Positions 44,310 through 52,742 of a stretch of DNA of 64,000 nucleotides are shown here, piece by piece. Under the pieces are notes generated by a model. That model was given only the letters and a program-made list of their open reading frames with translations. It was not told the origin of the DNA and did not search any database. Source of the DNA: JABCPE02 sp963530295 (GTDB lineage: Bacteria; Bacteroidota; Bacteroidia; Flavobacteriales; Weeksellaceae); the NCBI GenBank assembly GCA_963530295.1, contig CAUSCF010000001.1, positions 134,715-198,714 on the forward strand. Direction: 5' to 3'. Every line of letters starts with the position of its first letter. Position 1 is the stretch's first letter. A program made the translations under genes and the position numbers.

Positions 44310-45968
44310 TTATTTCAAAATTTTCTCTAAAATTCGTAATGTAATCAAATAAGTAGGCTTCACACCTGTAAGCCCCAGCCCTCCCGAAGAAAGCGTGCTT
44401 CCTGTTTCGAGTGGATTATCAGAAGCATAGTAAGCATAGCATAAGAATAAATTCTCATTGATATGGTGGCGGATTTTAGAAGCCACCTGTATCGCTTTCT
44501 GATAATGAGCACCTTCCATCTCCAGACCGATAGACTTCCACGAGGTATTCATGAAATAAGACAAAATATCCTTATTCTGAAGCGATGTTCCCAAAACAGT
44601 GACCATACTTCCCTCAAAGGCTTTCAGCTCTGAGTCTTGGAAATCATCCAATTTCAGTGCGTTTTCAAATGGATAATTATCCGCCGTTCCTTCAAAAATA
44701 TGCGATGTAGGAATCATGATATCGCCTTTTTCTCCTGTAAGAATTCCCGCTTTACCCATGATAGAAATGGATTTCACATTGAGTTTACACTCCTCTCCTT
44801 TCACATCGAATGGGCGCAAAAGCTCATCCATAATCTCATAAGCCTGCTCTCCAAAGGCATAATCAAAAACTATCAAAACATCCTCGCCAGAGAAATTAGC
44901 CTCCGCGAAAGGCGTATTTTTTAGGTTAATTTTCTTTAAATCAATGATTTGCACATCTATATTACTTCCACTTTCGTCATTGATGTAAATCATCCCTTGA
45001 GAAAGAGCGTAGTCCAAAATCTTATCTTGAAGGTCTTTTTTATTGCTGATTTCCTCGTAAAGTGTGTAGTCTATTCCTGTTTTGCAAGTTTTTTTCAAGG
45101 CATCATTCGCAAAAAGCATATTTTTCACCGAGTGCATATTCGCACTGATGATGTTAAGCGGTCTTTGGTAAAGATTTTCTTTAACCAAAATTTCTTTAAG
45201 TGTATTTGCCCATTTTTCTCCGAAAAGGTGGTGTCCCACACGCTCCTGTAATATCGCAGAAAAATAAATTTCGCGTTCTCTTTCCTCTGCCCAGTCTAAG
45301 AAACTCACTTGCCCAAGGTTATAGACAATCTTGAACAATCGGTCTGGATTGTCATCACTTCCAAATTTTTTATAAGCTTCCAAAGTCTCATCAAAAGACC
45401 TTCCCAATAACGCCGAAAGATGAATAATCGCCGTTTCTTTTTCGGTTCTTGTGAATTTTTTCTCTCCTTTGGCTACTTCCTCTATTATTTTCCAAACTCT
45501 TCTCGGTCTGCCCTCTTCCATATCAAAACCGATATTTCTGATTTTGTCTGCTTCTATATAAAGAAAAGTAAGGTGAGTAAGGATATCATAAATCTCTGAA
45601 CGACCCAGCAGAACCTCTATATTCATCTGGTGCTGGTCTATACGGTAGCAGTTTCTTCTTCGTTTTTTAGGGACTATGGGCGTGAAACTCGCTTTGTGAA
45701 AGCCTTCATCCGAAGTCAAATGAATAAATGCACATTCCTCTATTCCTTCTGGAAGCCTATCCAAAACATAGAGCAATCCGTCTAATTCTATCTTGTTCGG
45801 ATTGTTCATCGTTCCGTAGATTTCAGGATTGATGGTAGAAAGCAGCGTTCTGATATTCTGTCCTGACCTTCCACCAGGTTTGAAAGAACCTCTATAAAAA
45901 AGATGGCGCATAGAAACATATATTTTCTCTATCGCCTCCGTGGTTTGTCTTGCTCGCGATTGTGTCAT
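44310..45968 (-). CDS. DUF6909-like protein with nucleoside-phosphorylase-like C-terminal half
   Basis: A 552-residue cytoplasmic protein seen in Flavobacteriia. The first half (about 1-330) is helical and basic, opening RARQTTEAIEKIYVSMRHLFYRG, with no known domain. The last 200 residues look like the PNP/UDP phosphorylase fold: MGKAGILTGEKGDIMIP near residue 400, GLEMEGA at about 481-487 (compare the nucleoside-binding EMEGA of phosphorylases), and YYASDNP near residue 517 (compare the catalytic Asp of SDNP). The role is unknown; nucleotide binding is an inference from these motifs. It follows a 230-bp gap and precedes the nuclease gene by 4 bp. Confidence 0.7.
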   Translation of the reverse strand: MTQSRARQTTEAIEKIYVSMRHLFYRGSFKPGGRSGQNIRTLLSTINPEIYGTMNNPNKIELDGLLYVLDRLPEGIEECAFIHLTSDEGFHKASFTPIVPKKRRRNCYRIDQHQMNIEVLLGRSEIYDILTHLTFLYIEADKIRNIGFDMEEGRPRRVWKIIEEVAKGEKKFTRTEKETAIIHLSALLGRSFDETLEAYKKFGSDDNPDRLFKIVYNLGQVSFLDWAEEREREIYFSAILQERVGHHLFGEKWANTLKEILVKENLYQRPLNIISANMHSVKNMLFANDALKKTCKTGIDYTLYEEISNKKDLQDKILDYALSQGMIYINDESGSNIDVQIIDLKKINLKNTPFAEANFSGEDVLIVFDYAFGEQAYEIMDELLRPFDVKGEECKLNVKSISIMGKAGILTGEKGDIMIPTSHIFEGTADNYPFENALKLDDFQDSELKAFEGSMVTVLGTSLQNKDILSYFMNTSWKSIGLEMEGAHYQKAIQVASKIRHHINENLFLCYAYYASDNPLETGSTLSSGGLGLTGVKPTYLITLRILEKILK

Positions 45969-46167
45969 ATTTATATTATGATTTTTGTAAAAGTTACAAA
46001 ATTATGATAAACTCATGGATGTACAAAAGAATTTAATCCGAAATTGATGTTTTCTTTCAAAAAATTATTGATTTTTTAAGTTTAAAAACTCAAATATTGA
46101 TAGAGAAAAACTATTTAGATTGTTTATAAATTAAACCAAAACTATCGGTTAGGAGAATTTTATTTCA

Positions 46168-46175
46168 TAACTTTG
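46168..46175 (+). promoter_or_regulatory. -7 box for dps
   Basis: TAACTTTG, 21 nt before the dps ATG at 46196. No good TTG at -33 was found, compatible with activator-dependent expression. Confidence 0.45.
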
Positions 46176-46195
46176 TAAAAATAAATCCTAAAAAT

Positions 46196-46669
46196 ATGAA
46201 AAATTCTAACATTATTGGTCTTAGAGAAGAAGACTGCAAAAACATTGCTGAGAAGCTAAACATCCTTCTTGCAAATTATTCTGTTTTTTACCAAAACACT
46301 CGTGGCGCTCACTGGAATATAAAGGGAGACCAGTTTTTCGTTCTTCACCCGAAATTCGAAGAACTTTATGACAATCTTGTTCTTAAAATTGATGAAATCG
46401 CAGAGAGAATCCTGACATTAGGTCATGTGCCGAACCACAACTATTCTGACTATCTGAAAGTTTCAACGATTAAAGAGAGCAAAGAAGTGCATAACGGCAA
46501 AAAATGTATAGAAGACATTCTAAACTCTTTCAAAGTAGTGATAGACCTACAAAGAGAACTTTTAGAAATAACTGACAAAGCAAATGATGAAGGGACAAAC
46601 GCCCTTGTGAGTGGATACATCACAGAGCAGGAAAAAGATGTCTGGATGTACAATGCTTATCTTGGATAA
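46196..46669 (+). CDS. dps: Dps-family DNA-protection ferritin
   Basis: A 157-residue Dps/miniferritin with a short N-terminal tail. YQNTRGAHWNIKGDQFFVLHPKFEELYD near residues 35-60 contains the inter-subunit ferroxidase ligands His (AHWN), Asp (GDQF) and Glu (FEELYD). DEIAERILTLGHVP follows. It assembles into a 12-mer that oxidises ferrous iron with peroxide and stores it. A closing DEGTNALVSGYITEQEKDVWMYNAYLG helix completes the four-helix bundle. It is a single gene with its own -7 box and terminator. Confidence 0.93.
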   Translation: MKNSNIIGLREEDCKNIAEKLNILLANYSVFYQNTRGAHWNIKGDQFFVLHPKFEELYDNLVLKIDEIAERILTLGHVPNHNYSDYLKVSTIKESKEVHNGKKCIEDILNSFKVVIDLQRELLEITDKANDEGTNALVSGYITEQEKDVWMYNAYLG

Positions 46670-46688
46670 TCACGAATTAAATCAATAA

Positions 46689-46726
46689 AAAAGGGCAGAA
46701 GTAGAAAATTACTTTTGCCTTTTTTC
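46689..46726 (+). terminator. Terminator after dps
   Basis: Imperfect stem AAAAGGGCAGAAGTA / TTACTTTTGCCTTTTT with a short A-rich loop and a long T-rich end. Confidence 0.6.
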
Positions 46727-46769
46727 TTTATTTTGTTCCTTATTTCTATTTTTGTAAAAAATTTGAATT

Positions 46770-47585
46770 TTGAAATATCAACATCTTAGTGCAAATCAAC
46801 CTATTGGGATTTTTGACAGCGGCGTGGGAGGACTGACAACAGCGAGAGAAATCAAACGAGTAATGCCGCAGGAGAGTTTCATCTATTTCGGTGATACCAA
46901 GCATCTTCCATATGGCGAAAAATCCAAGGAAGCCATCATAGATTATTCCCTGCAAATCACCAAATTCCTTTTGGAACAAAACTGCAAAGCGATAGTAATC
47001 GCCTGTAACACTGCCACTTCTAACGCACTGGAAGAAGTAAAAAAAATGGTGAACGACAAGGTTTTTGTATTCGATGTTATCAATCCCGTTGCCGAAAAAG
47101 TAGCCTACGAAATCCACCAAAACATAGGAGTAATCGCTACCAAAGCAACCGTAAATTCTAAACTTTACAAAAAAAGCATCAGAAAATATAATAAATTCAT
47201 CAATGTGGAAGAATTGGCAACCCCGCTCCTTGTCCCTGTGATAGAGGAAGGATTTATCAATCATCCCATTTCCCACAGCGTAATCTACAATTATCTTTCT
47301 AATAAAAAGTTAAAAGATATCGACACGCTCATTTTGGGATGCACCCACTATCCGCTTCTGATGGAAGAAATCAAACAATACTACGGCAATAGAGTGAGAG
47401 TGATAGACTCGCCGAATATTGTGGCAAACTACATCAAACTTACTTTGGAAAAACATAAATTACTGAACACAAATAATCCTAATCCGAAGTATGAATTTTA
47501 TGTTTCGGATATGACCAAAAATTTCCAAAAAATTTCTAAAAAATTCTTTGGAAACAAAATAGAATTGGAACTAAAAACCCTTTAA
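46770..47585 (+). CDS. murI: Glutamate racemase
   Basis: A 271-residue racemase that makes D-glutamate for peptidoglycan. The start must be the TTG at 46770: a stop at 46764 closes the frame upstream and no ATG occurs before the conserved core. PIGIFDSGVGGLTT at residues 11-24, YFGDTKHLPYG near residue 46, AIVIACNTATSNAL near residue 74 (first catalytic Cys) and LILGCTHYPLL near residue 190 (second Cys) match the family exactly. A TATTTTTG box ends only 15 nt before this TTG, so the leader would be about 10 nt. It lies 4 bp upstream of folA. Confidence 0.94.
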   Translation: MKYQHLSANQPIGIFDSGVGGLTTAREIKRVMPQESFIYFGDTKHLPYGEKSKEAIIDYSLQITKFLLEQNCKAIVIACNTATSNALEEVKKMVNDKVFVFDVINPVAEKVAYEIHQNIGVIATKATVNSKLYKKSIRKYNKFINVEELATPLLVPVIEEGFINHPISHSVIYNYLSNKKLKDIDTLILGCTHYPLLMEEIKQYYGNRVRVIDSPNIVANYIKLTLEKHKLLNTNNPNPKYEFYVSDMTKNFQKISKKFFGNKIELELKTL

Positions 47586-47589
47586 CCAA

Positions 47590-48078
47590 ATGATTACCAT
47601 TATCGCTGCTATCGGAAAAAACAACGAATTAGGAAAGGACAACCAGCTGCTGTGGCATCTCCCTGCGGATTTGAAACATTTCAAAAATCTCACCTCAGGG
47701 CATCCCATCATAATGGGCAGAAAAACCTACGAAAGCATCGGAAAACCTCTCCCAAACCGTACCAATATAGTGGTCAGCAGAAAGGAAAACTGGTTCGAGG
47801 AAGGGATTCTCATCGTTCCGAGTTTAAAAGATGCCATCAAACACGCTAAAAAAATCAATGAAAATATATTCATCATCGGCGGCGGAGAAATCTACCGCCA
47901 TACCATCGATATGGCTGACCGACTGGAAATCACCCAAGTAAACCACCAAACAGAAGCCGATGTATTTTTCCCAAAAATCGATGAAAAAAATTGGATAAAA
48001 ACTGATGAAATCCACTACCCAAAAGATGAAAATCACGCCTATGATTTTTATTTTCAGACTTGGGAAAGAAAAATTTAA
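47590..48078 (+). CDS. folA: Dihydrofolate reductase
   Basis: A 162-residue DHFR. The substrate site IIAAIGKNNELGKDNQLLWHLPADLKHFK has the catalytic acid Asp in PADLKHFK (Trp before), GHPIIMGRKTYESIG is the NADPH strand, and IFIIGGGEIYR near residue 96 is the nucleotide-binding GG loop. It regenerates tetrahydrofolate for thymidylate synthesis. It shares the transcript with murI, an unrelated essential function. Confidence 0.95.
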   Translation: MITIIAAIGKNNELGKDNQLLWHLPADLKHFKNLTSGHPIIMGRKTYESIGKPLPNRTNIVVSRKENWFEEGILIVPSLKDAIKHAKKINENIFIIGGGEIYRHTIDMADRLEITQVNHQTEADVFFPKIDEKNWIKTDEIHYPKDENHAYDFYFQTWERKI

Positions 48079-48113
48079 AAAATTTAACTAAATTTGTCCC
48101 TTAAATACAGATT

Positions 48114-48833
48114 ATGAAGAACCTTTCACTCCTATTTACAAAAGATGGTTTGCAATGGCAAATAAATGAAGCAGACAATGTTACAGAGGAAGAAGCTCGT
48201 TTCGTAACGGATGAGACTCCAGAAAATTTTATAGAAGATGAACTTGACAAGATTCTTCGCAGAGAAAATTGGGCTGAGATAAAGGTTTTCTCGGCTTTCA
48301 ATCATTTCTCACTGACTCCAGAGGTTTTCACAGAAAATCAGCTCGGGCAGCAGATTATATCTTATAATTCAGATGTAAAAACCGAATCAGAAGAACTAAT
48401 GCAGTCTATCAACCAGAAATACGGCGTTCAGTTTTATTATTCTTTCCCAAAACATTTTTACCAAAAGATAAAATCTCTTGCGGCGACTTCTCATTTTCAG
48501 TTCTCAGGAGAGCGATTTTTGGATTCTGTAAATGTAAATAAGGACAATGAAATCCATATCAATCTGTATCACAACCAAGTAGAGTTTCTTGCATTAGAAA
48601 ACGGAAAATTGGTTCTTTATAACAATCTCGATGCTACATCAGAAATAGATTTCCTTTATTTCATCATGTTCACACTGAGCAAAATAGGTTTTGATGTTAA
48701 TAAAACTCATTTCTACATTTATGGAGAAATTTCTGAAAATGACACCTTTATATCTGAGTTAGAAAAATTCGTTCCAGCTATCTCCATCGTGTACGAAAAC
48801 TTTAAAGGAAAACATTTCATTGTTAATTCATAA
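48114..48833 (+). CDS. DUF3822 family protein
   Basis: A 239-residue protein with alternating hydrophobic strands. The second half, INLYHNQVEFLALENGKLVLYNNLDATS (about 142-170) then FLYFIMFTLSKIGFDVNKTHFYIYGEIS, has the order and spacing of an actin-like (ASKHA, PilM-type) domain. No obvious phosphate-binding loops are seen, so nucleotide binding is doubtful. DUF3822 genes are regularly followed by rsmD in Bacteroidota, as here (2 bp). Function is unknown. Confidence 0.78.
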   Translation: MKNLSLLFTKDGLQWQINEADNVTEEEARFVTDETPENFIEDELDKILRRENWAEIKVFSAFNHFSLTPEVFTENQLGQQIISYNSDVKTESEELMQSINQKYGVQFYYSFPKHFYQKIKSLAATSHFQFSGERFLDSVNVNKDNEIHINLYHNQVEFLALENGKLVLYNNLDATSEIDFLYFIMFTLSKIGFDVNKTHFYIYGEISENDTFISELEKFVPAISIVYENFKGKHFIVNS

Positions 48834-48835
48834 GT

Positions 48836-49399
48836 ATGTATCGTATCATTTCAGGCGTTTGGAAAGGTAAGAAAATCTCCGCTCCGAAAAATTTTGAAGT
48901 CAGACCAACTACGGATTTCGCCAAAGAGGCTCTTTTCAGTATTTTAGAACATCGTTTGGATTTGTCTAGTTTGTCTGTTTTAGACCTTTTTGCTGGGATT
49001 GGTTCTATCTCGCTGGAGCTCGCCTCTCGTGGCTGCAAAGACATTACCAGTGTAGAGATGAACCCTAAACACGCTGGTTTTATCAATTCTACGGCTAAAG
49101 ATTTGGATTTCAGTTCACAAATCAACATTCTAAGAGCCAATGTTTTTGACTGGCTGAAAAAAGCACAAAATCAAGGAAAAAGTTTTGATTTGGTTTTTGC
49201 TGACCCTCCGTTTGACCTGCCCGAAAATGAATACCAAGAGTTAATCTCTCTCATTCTTTCTGAAGGAATTTTAAAAGAAAATGGATACTTCATACTAGAA
49301 CATCAGTCACGCCATAAGATAGAACATCCTGATTTACAGGAAACTCGTAAATATGGAAATGTAAGTTTTTCATTCTTTACAAAAAACGAAAATCCTTAG
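48836..49399 (+). CDS. rsmD: 16S rRNA (guanine(966)-N(2))-methyltransferase
   Basis: A 187-residue class I methyltransferase. YRIISGVWKGKKISAP and RPTTDFAKEALFSIL open it as in RsmD. The SAM motif DLFAGIGSISLELASRG lies near residue 45 and the catalytic motif FADPPFDLP (DPPF) near residue 122. It methylates G966 of 16S rRNA. Its stop codon shares bases with the stop of the convergent DUF6973-like gene (TTAG at 49396-49399). Confidence 0.94.
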   Translation: MYRIISGVWKGKKISAPKNFEVRPTTDFAKEALFSILEHRLDLSSLSVLDLFAGIGSISLELASRGCKDITSVEMNPKHAGFINSTAKDLDFSSQINILRANVFDWLKKAQNQGKSFDLVFADPPFDLPENEYQELISLILSEGILKENGYFILEHQSRHKIEHPDLQETRKYGNVSFSFFTKNENP

Positions 49400-49902
49400 T
49401 TTACATCTTCTATTATCGCCATTCGCCCTTCCTCTATTTCTTCAATGGAGGAGATTAGTTTTGCTTCTTGAGATTTTTGATAAAGTGGCTTCATGAAAAA
49501 AAGCGTCTCGAAAAACTGGCGGTGAATTCCCTCCAGCATAGTCATAAAGAGATTCATCCCTATTTGATTATTATGCAAATCCATCGCTCTAGCAACCAAC
49601 TCATTTACAAAGAGTTCCTCATGCATATCTGTAATCTGCTTACACCATTTCAGACTTTTCTGTGGAGAAGAAATTTTACAGCAGTACATCATTATCAGAC
49701 AGCACCAGAGAGCATGGCGAAAAGCATTTCCTCTTCCGTTTTTATGATGAGTTTCTGGGAATTTTTTATTTGTAATTTTAAAGGTTTTAATAGTGGCTAT
49801 GAAGGTAAGAAAAGCAAATAGCGGATACCTCAGCAACAGTCCTAACAATTTGACAAGCCGCTTAAAATCAAGCTGCAGAATAGCCTTAAAAATCGTTGTC
49901 AT
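49396..49902 (-). CDS. DUF6973-like protein
   Basis: A 168-residue protein from the ATG at 49902; a TTG nine codons earlier is less likely. A hydrophobic helix (about 20-36) is followed by the block HKNGRGNAFRHALWCCLIMMY, similar to the DUF6973 core (nGxxdAFRHAlW). The conserved DMHEELFVNELVARAMDLHNNQIGMNLF comes next. His and Asp/Glu residues in these blocks suggest a helical metal- or hydrolase-like site, but no activity is known. It converges on rsmD with shared stop bases. Confidence 0.68.
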   Translation of the reverse strand: MTTIFKAILQLDFKRLVKLLGLLLRYPLFAFLTFIATIKTFKITNKKFPETHHKNGRGNAFRHALWCCLIMMYCCKISSPQKSLKWCKQITDMHEELFVNELVARAMDLHNNQIGMNLFMTMLEGIHRQFFETLFFMKPLYQKSQEAKLISSIEEIEEGRMAIIEDVN

Positions 49903-49953
49903 TCTTTCTAAAATAAAATCGCAAATCAAAAAAGACTTACGATTTTATCATTT

Positions 49954-50808
49954 TTATTTGTTCATTAATAGTTTTACAGTTTTAGAAATGGTCTCTTTTA
50001 TTTCCTTCCTTTTTACTATAAAATCTACAAAACCTTTTTCTTGTAAAAACTCCGATGTTTGGAATCCTTCTGGCAAATCTCGCCCAATAGTCTCACGGAT
50101 AACCCTAGGTCCTGCAAAACCTATCAAAGCGCCTGGCTCCGCCATGATGATATCGGCAGTCATAGCGAAAGAAGCCGTAATTCCACCAAATGTAGGATTC
50201 GTAAGATAGGCTATGTAAGGCAGCCCTGCATTAGAAAGCTGAGCCAATTTTGCCTGAACCTTTGCCATCTGCATCAGTGAGTAAGCTGCTTCCTGCATTC
50301 TTGCTCCACCTGACTGACAGATAATCATATAAGGCAGTTTTTTTTCTATACAGAAGTCTATTGCTCTTCTTATTTTCTCTCCCATCACAGATCCAAGAGA
50401 ACCTCCGATGAAGTCAAAATCCATACAGGAAATCACCATTTCTACGCCATTTACTTTTCCATGTGCGTTTCTGATGGAGTCTACTAGTTTGGTTTTAGCT
50501 TTTGCTTCTTTCAGCCTATCTTTGTAGGATTTAGAATCTTTAAATTTAAGAATATCGATACTTTCTACATCTGCGTTTAATTCCTTAAACTTAGAATCAT
50601 CAAAAATAATATCGAAATATTCCCTGCTTCCTATTCTCACATGGAAGCCGTCCTCTGGCGAAACATAGTTATTTGCTCTCAGTTCGTCGCTCTCTATTAT
50701 TTTCCCTGTGGGAGTCTGATGCCAAAGCCCTTTTGGGACATCCTTTTTTTCCTCCGTAGGAGTACTGATATTTTGTTTCTTTCTTTTGAACCAATCAAAT
50801 GCTGACAT
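49954..50808 (-). CDS. accD: Acetyl-CoA carboxylase carboxyltransferase subunit beta (no zinc ribbon)
   Basis: A 284-residue AccD, the beta half of the carboxyltransferase that moves CO2 from biotin to acetyl-CoA for fatty-acid synthesis. VISCMDFDFIGGSLGSVMGEKIRRAIDF near residues 122-150, ICQSGGARMQEAAYSLMQMAK near residue 160, and EPGALIGFAGPRVIRETIG near residue 222 are standard crotonase-fold blocks. The N-terminal Cys4 zinc ribbon of E. coli AccD is not there: the matching region (about 27-50) has VPKGLWHQTPTGKI and VSPEDGFHV without any Cys. It is a single gene here; accA is elsewhere. Confidence 0.93.
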   Translation of the reverse strand: MSAFDWFKRKKQNISTPTEEKKDVPKGLWHQTPTGKIIESDELRANNYVSPEDGFHVRIGSREYFDIIFDDSKFKELNADVESIDILKFKDSKSYKDRLKEAKAKTKLVDSIRNAHGKVNGVEMVISCMDFDFIGGSLGSVMGEKIRRAIDFCIEKKLPYMIICQSGGARMQEAAYSLMQMAKVQAKLAQLSNAGLPYIAYLTNPTFGGITASFAMTADIIMAEPGALIGFAGPRVIRETIGRDLPEGFQTSEFLQEKGFVDFIVKRKEIKETISKTVKLLMNK

Positions 50809-50853
50809 TCTTTATCTTTTAATAATTCTGCAAATTTAAGAAATATTTTTTCT

Positions 50854-51171
50854 TTAACTCAAAAACTCATCCGTAACATTTTCCCACGCGGAAAAATCTA
50901 TGCTTTCATCATTGAAATATTTTTCGAAAAAAGGAATAGCCGCCTCTGATTCTTCCACAAAAGTTCTATAATGCATAAAGCTCCCTTCGTCATAAACTCT
51001 GCTTTCCACTACAAAGCTCTGCCCATCCTCAGCCATTTGGATATAGTTTTTACTTTTTTTATCAAAAAGAACTATAAAATCTTCCTCATAAATTCCTGTT
51101 GTTATCAGTTCCTTTATTTCATCCCAAGTAAGCGGTTCTTCTGTTCTAAACTGTGTATTTACTATTTTCAT
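50854..51171 (-). CDS. Hypothetical acidic protein, 105 residues
   Basis: A 105-residue soluble, acidic protein with no recognised domain. It opens MKIVNTQFRTEEPLTWDEI and contains IVLFDKKSKNYIQMAEDGQSF and a C-terminal FEKYFNDESIDFSAWENVT helix-rich end, all of normal composition. The shape (about 100 residues, Trp/Phe/Asp/Glu-rich) recalls small immunity-like proteins, but there is no toxin partner nearby. It lies 13 bp before nadK on the same strand. Confidence 0.55.
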   Translation of the reverse strand: MKIVNTQFRTEEPLTWDEIKELITTGIYEEDFIVLFDKKSKNYIQMAEDGQSFVVESRVYDEGSFMHYRTFVEESEAAIPFFEKYFNDESIDFSAWENVTDEFLS

Positions 51172-51184
51172 AATCTATTGATTT

Positions 51185-52057
51185 TTAATTTCTTTTATCA
51201 TTTCCCCAGAGGAGTTTTTGTCTCAAAGTTTCATAGAAACTGACATTTTTCGGGAAAATAAGATTTAGGCTAAAATCCGCCTTTTTCAAAATCATCTCAT
51301 CTTCCTCATTCATATGATAAAGCCGAGAATCCAAGCCCAATGAATACAGCGGCAGCCTGCTGGAGACTTTTAGTTTTATTTCTACATTGTCTTTCAGGAT
51401 AATTGGGCGCATATTTAGGTTGTGCGGAGCAATGGGCGTAAGAGAAAAATTATCATTTTCCGGCTCTATAATAGGTCCGCCGCAGCTGAGCGAATACGCC
51501 GTAGAACCCGAAGGCGTAGCCACTATAAGCCCATCTCCCCAAAACATACTCAGGAACTTGCCGTTGATTTCTGCCTCTACGGTAATCATGGAGGTGGTCT
51601 CTTGGCGGGTAATCACCACATCATTCAGCGCATAGGGAAAATCTATCCTATTTTCAGCTGTTTTCACCTCTATCACCGAACGCTGGCTGACATGGGTATC
51701 GCCGGCAAAAATTTTATCAATATTATCAAAAATCTCTTCTTTGCTGAAATTTGCTAAAAAGCCGAGCCGTCCCATATTAACACCGACAACAGGGATTTCC
51801 AAATCCTGAATCAGCGTAAGCGCACTCAGAATAGTGCCATCTCCTCCGAAAGAAAAGAAATAATCTATTTCACATTTTTCGAGTGAATTTTTATCACTGA
51901 AAATCTGATATTTACACAATAAACTATTCTTTTCTAAAATTTTTTCGTGGAGAAAAATCTGCACATTTTCCCTTTTCTCCAATTCAAGAACAAACTGATG
52001 AAGATAAGCCTGAATCTCATCTCCATTTTTTTGTGAATATATTGCGATATTTGGCAT
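51185..52057 (-). CDS. nadK: NAD kinase
   Basis: A 290-residue NAD kinase that makes NADP. The nucleotide motif SFGGDGTILSAL (GGDGT) lies near residue 70, GVNMGRLGFLANF near residue 92, and PSGSTAYSLSCGGPII near residue 182 (TAYSLSxGGP). A C-terminal beta region completes the fold. The start ATG overlaps the stop of the CBS-domain gene by one base (TAATG), so the two are translationally coupled. Confidence 0.95.
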   Translation of the reverse strand: MPNIAIYSQKNGDEIQAYLHQFVLELEKRENVQIFLHEKILEKNSLLCKYQIFSDKNSLEKCEIDYFFSFGGDGTILSALTLIQDLEIPVVGVNMGRLGFLANFSKEEIFDNIDKIFAGDTHVSQRSVIEVKTAENRIDFPYALNDVVITRQETTSMITVEAEINGKFLSMFWGDGLIVATPSGSTAYSLSCGGPIIEPENDNFSLTPIAPHNLNMRPIILKDNVEIKLKVSSRLPLYSLGLDSRLYHMNEEDEMILKKADFSLNLIFPKNVSFYETLRQKLLWGNDKRN

Positions 52058-52710
52058 TAGAATTCAAGATATTTTTGCATAAATTCGTATCGGCTTTTCA
52101 GCAGTTCTTCCTTTTCATCGGTATAGAATTTCTGCACGATAATGTAGCCGTAGCGCTCAAAGGTTTCATCTATGGAACTGAGATTTTCATTGCTGATTCT
52201 CATTGTCACCCTCACGAAAGCCTCATTCATCTCCGTAACTAGTGCGCCGTAGAATTTTCCGTTGTTACTTTCTACGATTTGGGCTATTTCCACCATAGAA
52301 TAATTGGTTCTTGGGATTTCCACCGTAAGCAGTGCCCCTGTTTCCGAAAAAAACGGATATTTAGACAATTCATCTGCAATGCTGTCCCAAGCGATATACC
52401 CCTGATATTCCTCGTTTTTATTGATTACAGGAATTACATTGGTATTAAATGTATGGAATAATTTCACTCCATCCAAAAGAGTACTTTCATAGAGAATAGA
52501 AAATCTATCCATATACGGAAGCAGTTCTCCTAAGTTTTTTCCGAGATTTTCCTCCAAGCACTCCTTCATTATCGCACCCTGAAATACCCCTTCATTTTCC
52601 ACGAAAACATGGGTAAAATCAAAATCAACAGCAGTCTGCAAAGCCTCCTCCGCAGTAGTATCTATGCCCAATATGGGAAAATCATTTGCGATATAATTTT
52701 CAATTATCAT
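52057..52710 (-). CDS. CBS-domain protein with ACT-like C-terminus
   Basis: A 217-residue protein. Residues about 5-120 form a CBS pair (FPILGIDTTAEEALQTAVDF..., LFHTFNTNVIPVINKNEEYQGYIAW), and residues 130-217 form an ACT-like ligand-binding unit (IPRTNYSMVEIAQIVESNNGKFYGALV...). Such pairs sense adenine nucleotides or small molecules. It is joined to nadK by a 1-bp overlap, a pairing seen in Flavobacteriia. A role in tuning NAD(P) level is a reasonable but untested idea. Confidence 0.82.
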   Translation of the reverse strand: MIIENYIANDFPILGIDTTAEEALQTAVDFDFTHVFVENEGVFQGAIMKECLEENLGKNLGELLPYMDRFSILYESTLLDGVKLFHTFNTNVIPVINKNEEYQGYIAWDSIADELSKYPFFSETGALLTVEIPRTNYSMVEIAQIVESNNGKFYGALVTEMNEAFVRVTMRISNENLSSIDETFERYGYIIVQKFYTDEKEELLKSRYEFMQKYLEF

Positions 52711-52742
52711 AAATCATAATTACTTCGGTAAAGGTATGAAAT

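Noticed and set aside
46746..47276. Minus-strand open frame of 176 codons
   Set aside because: It is antisense to murI, whose catalytic motifs are complete; no family resemblance.
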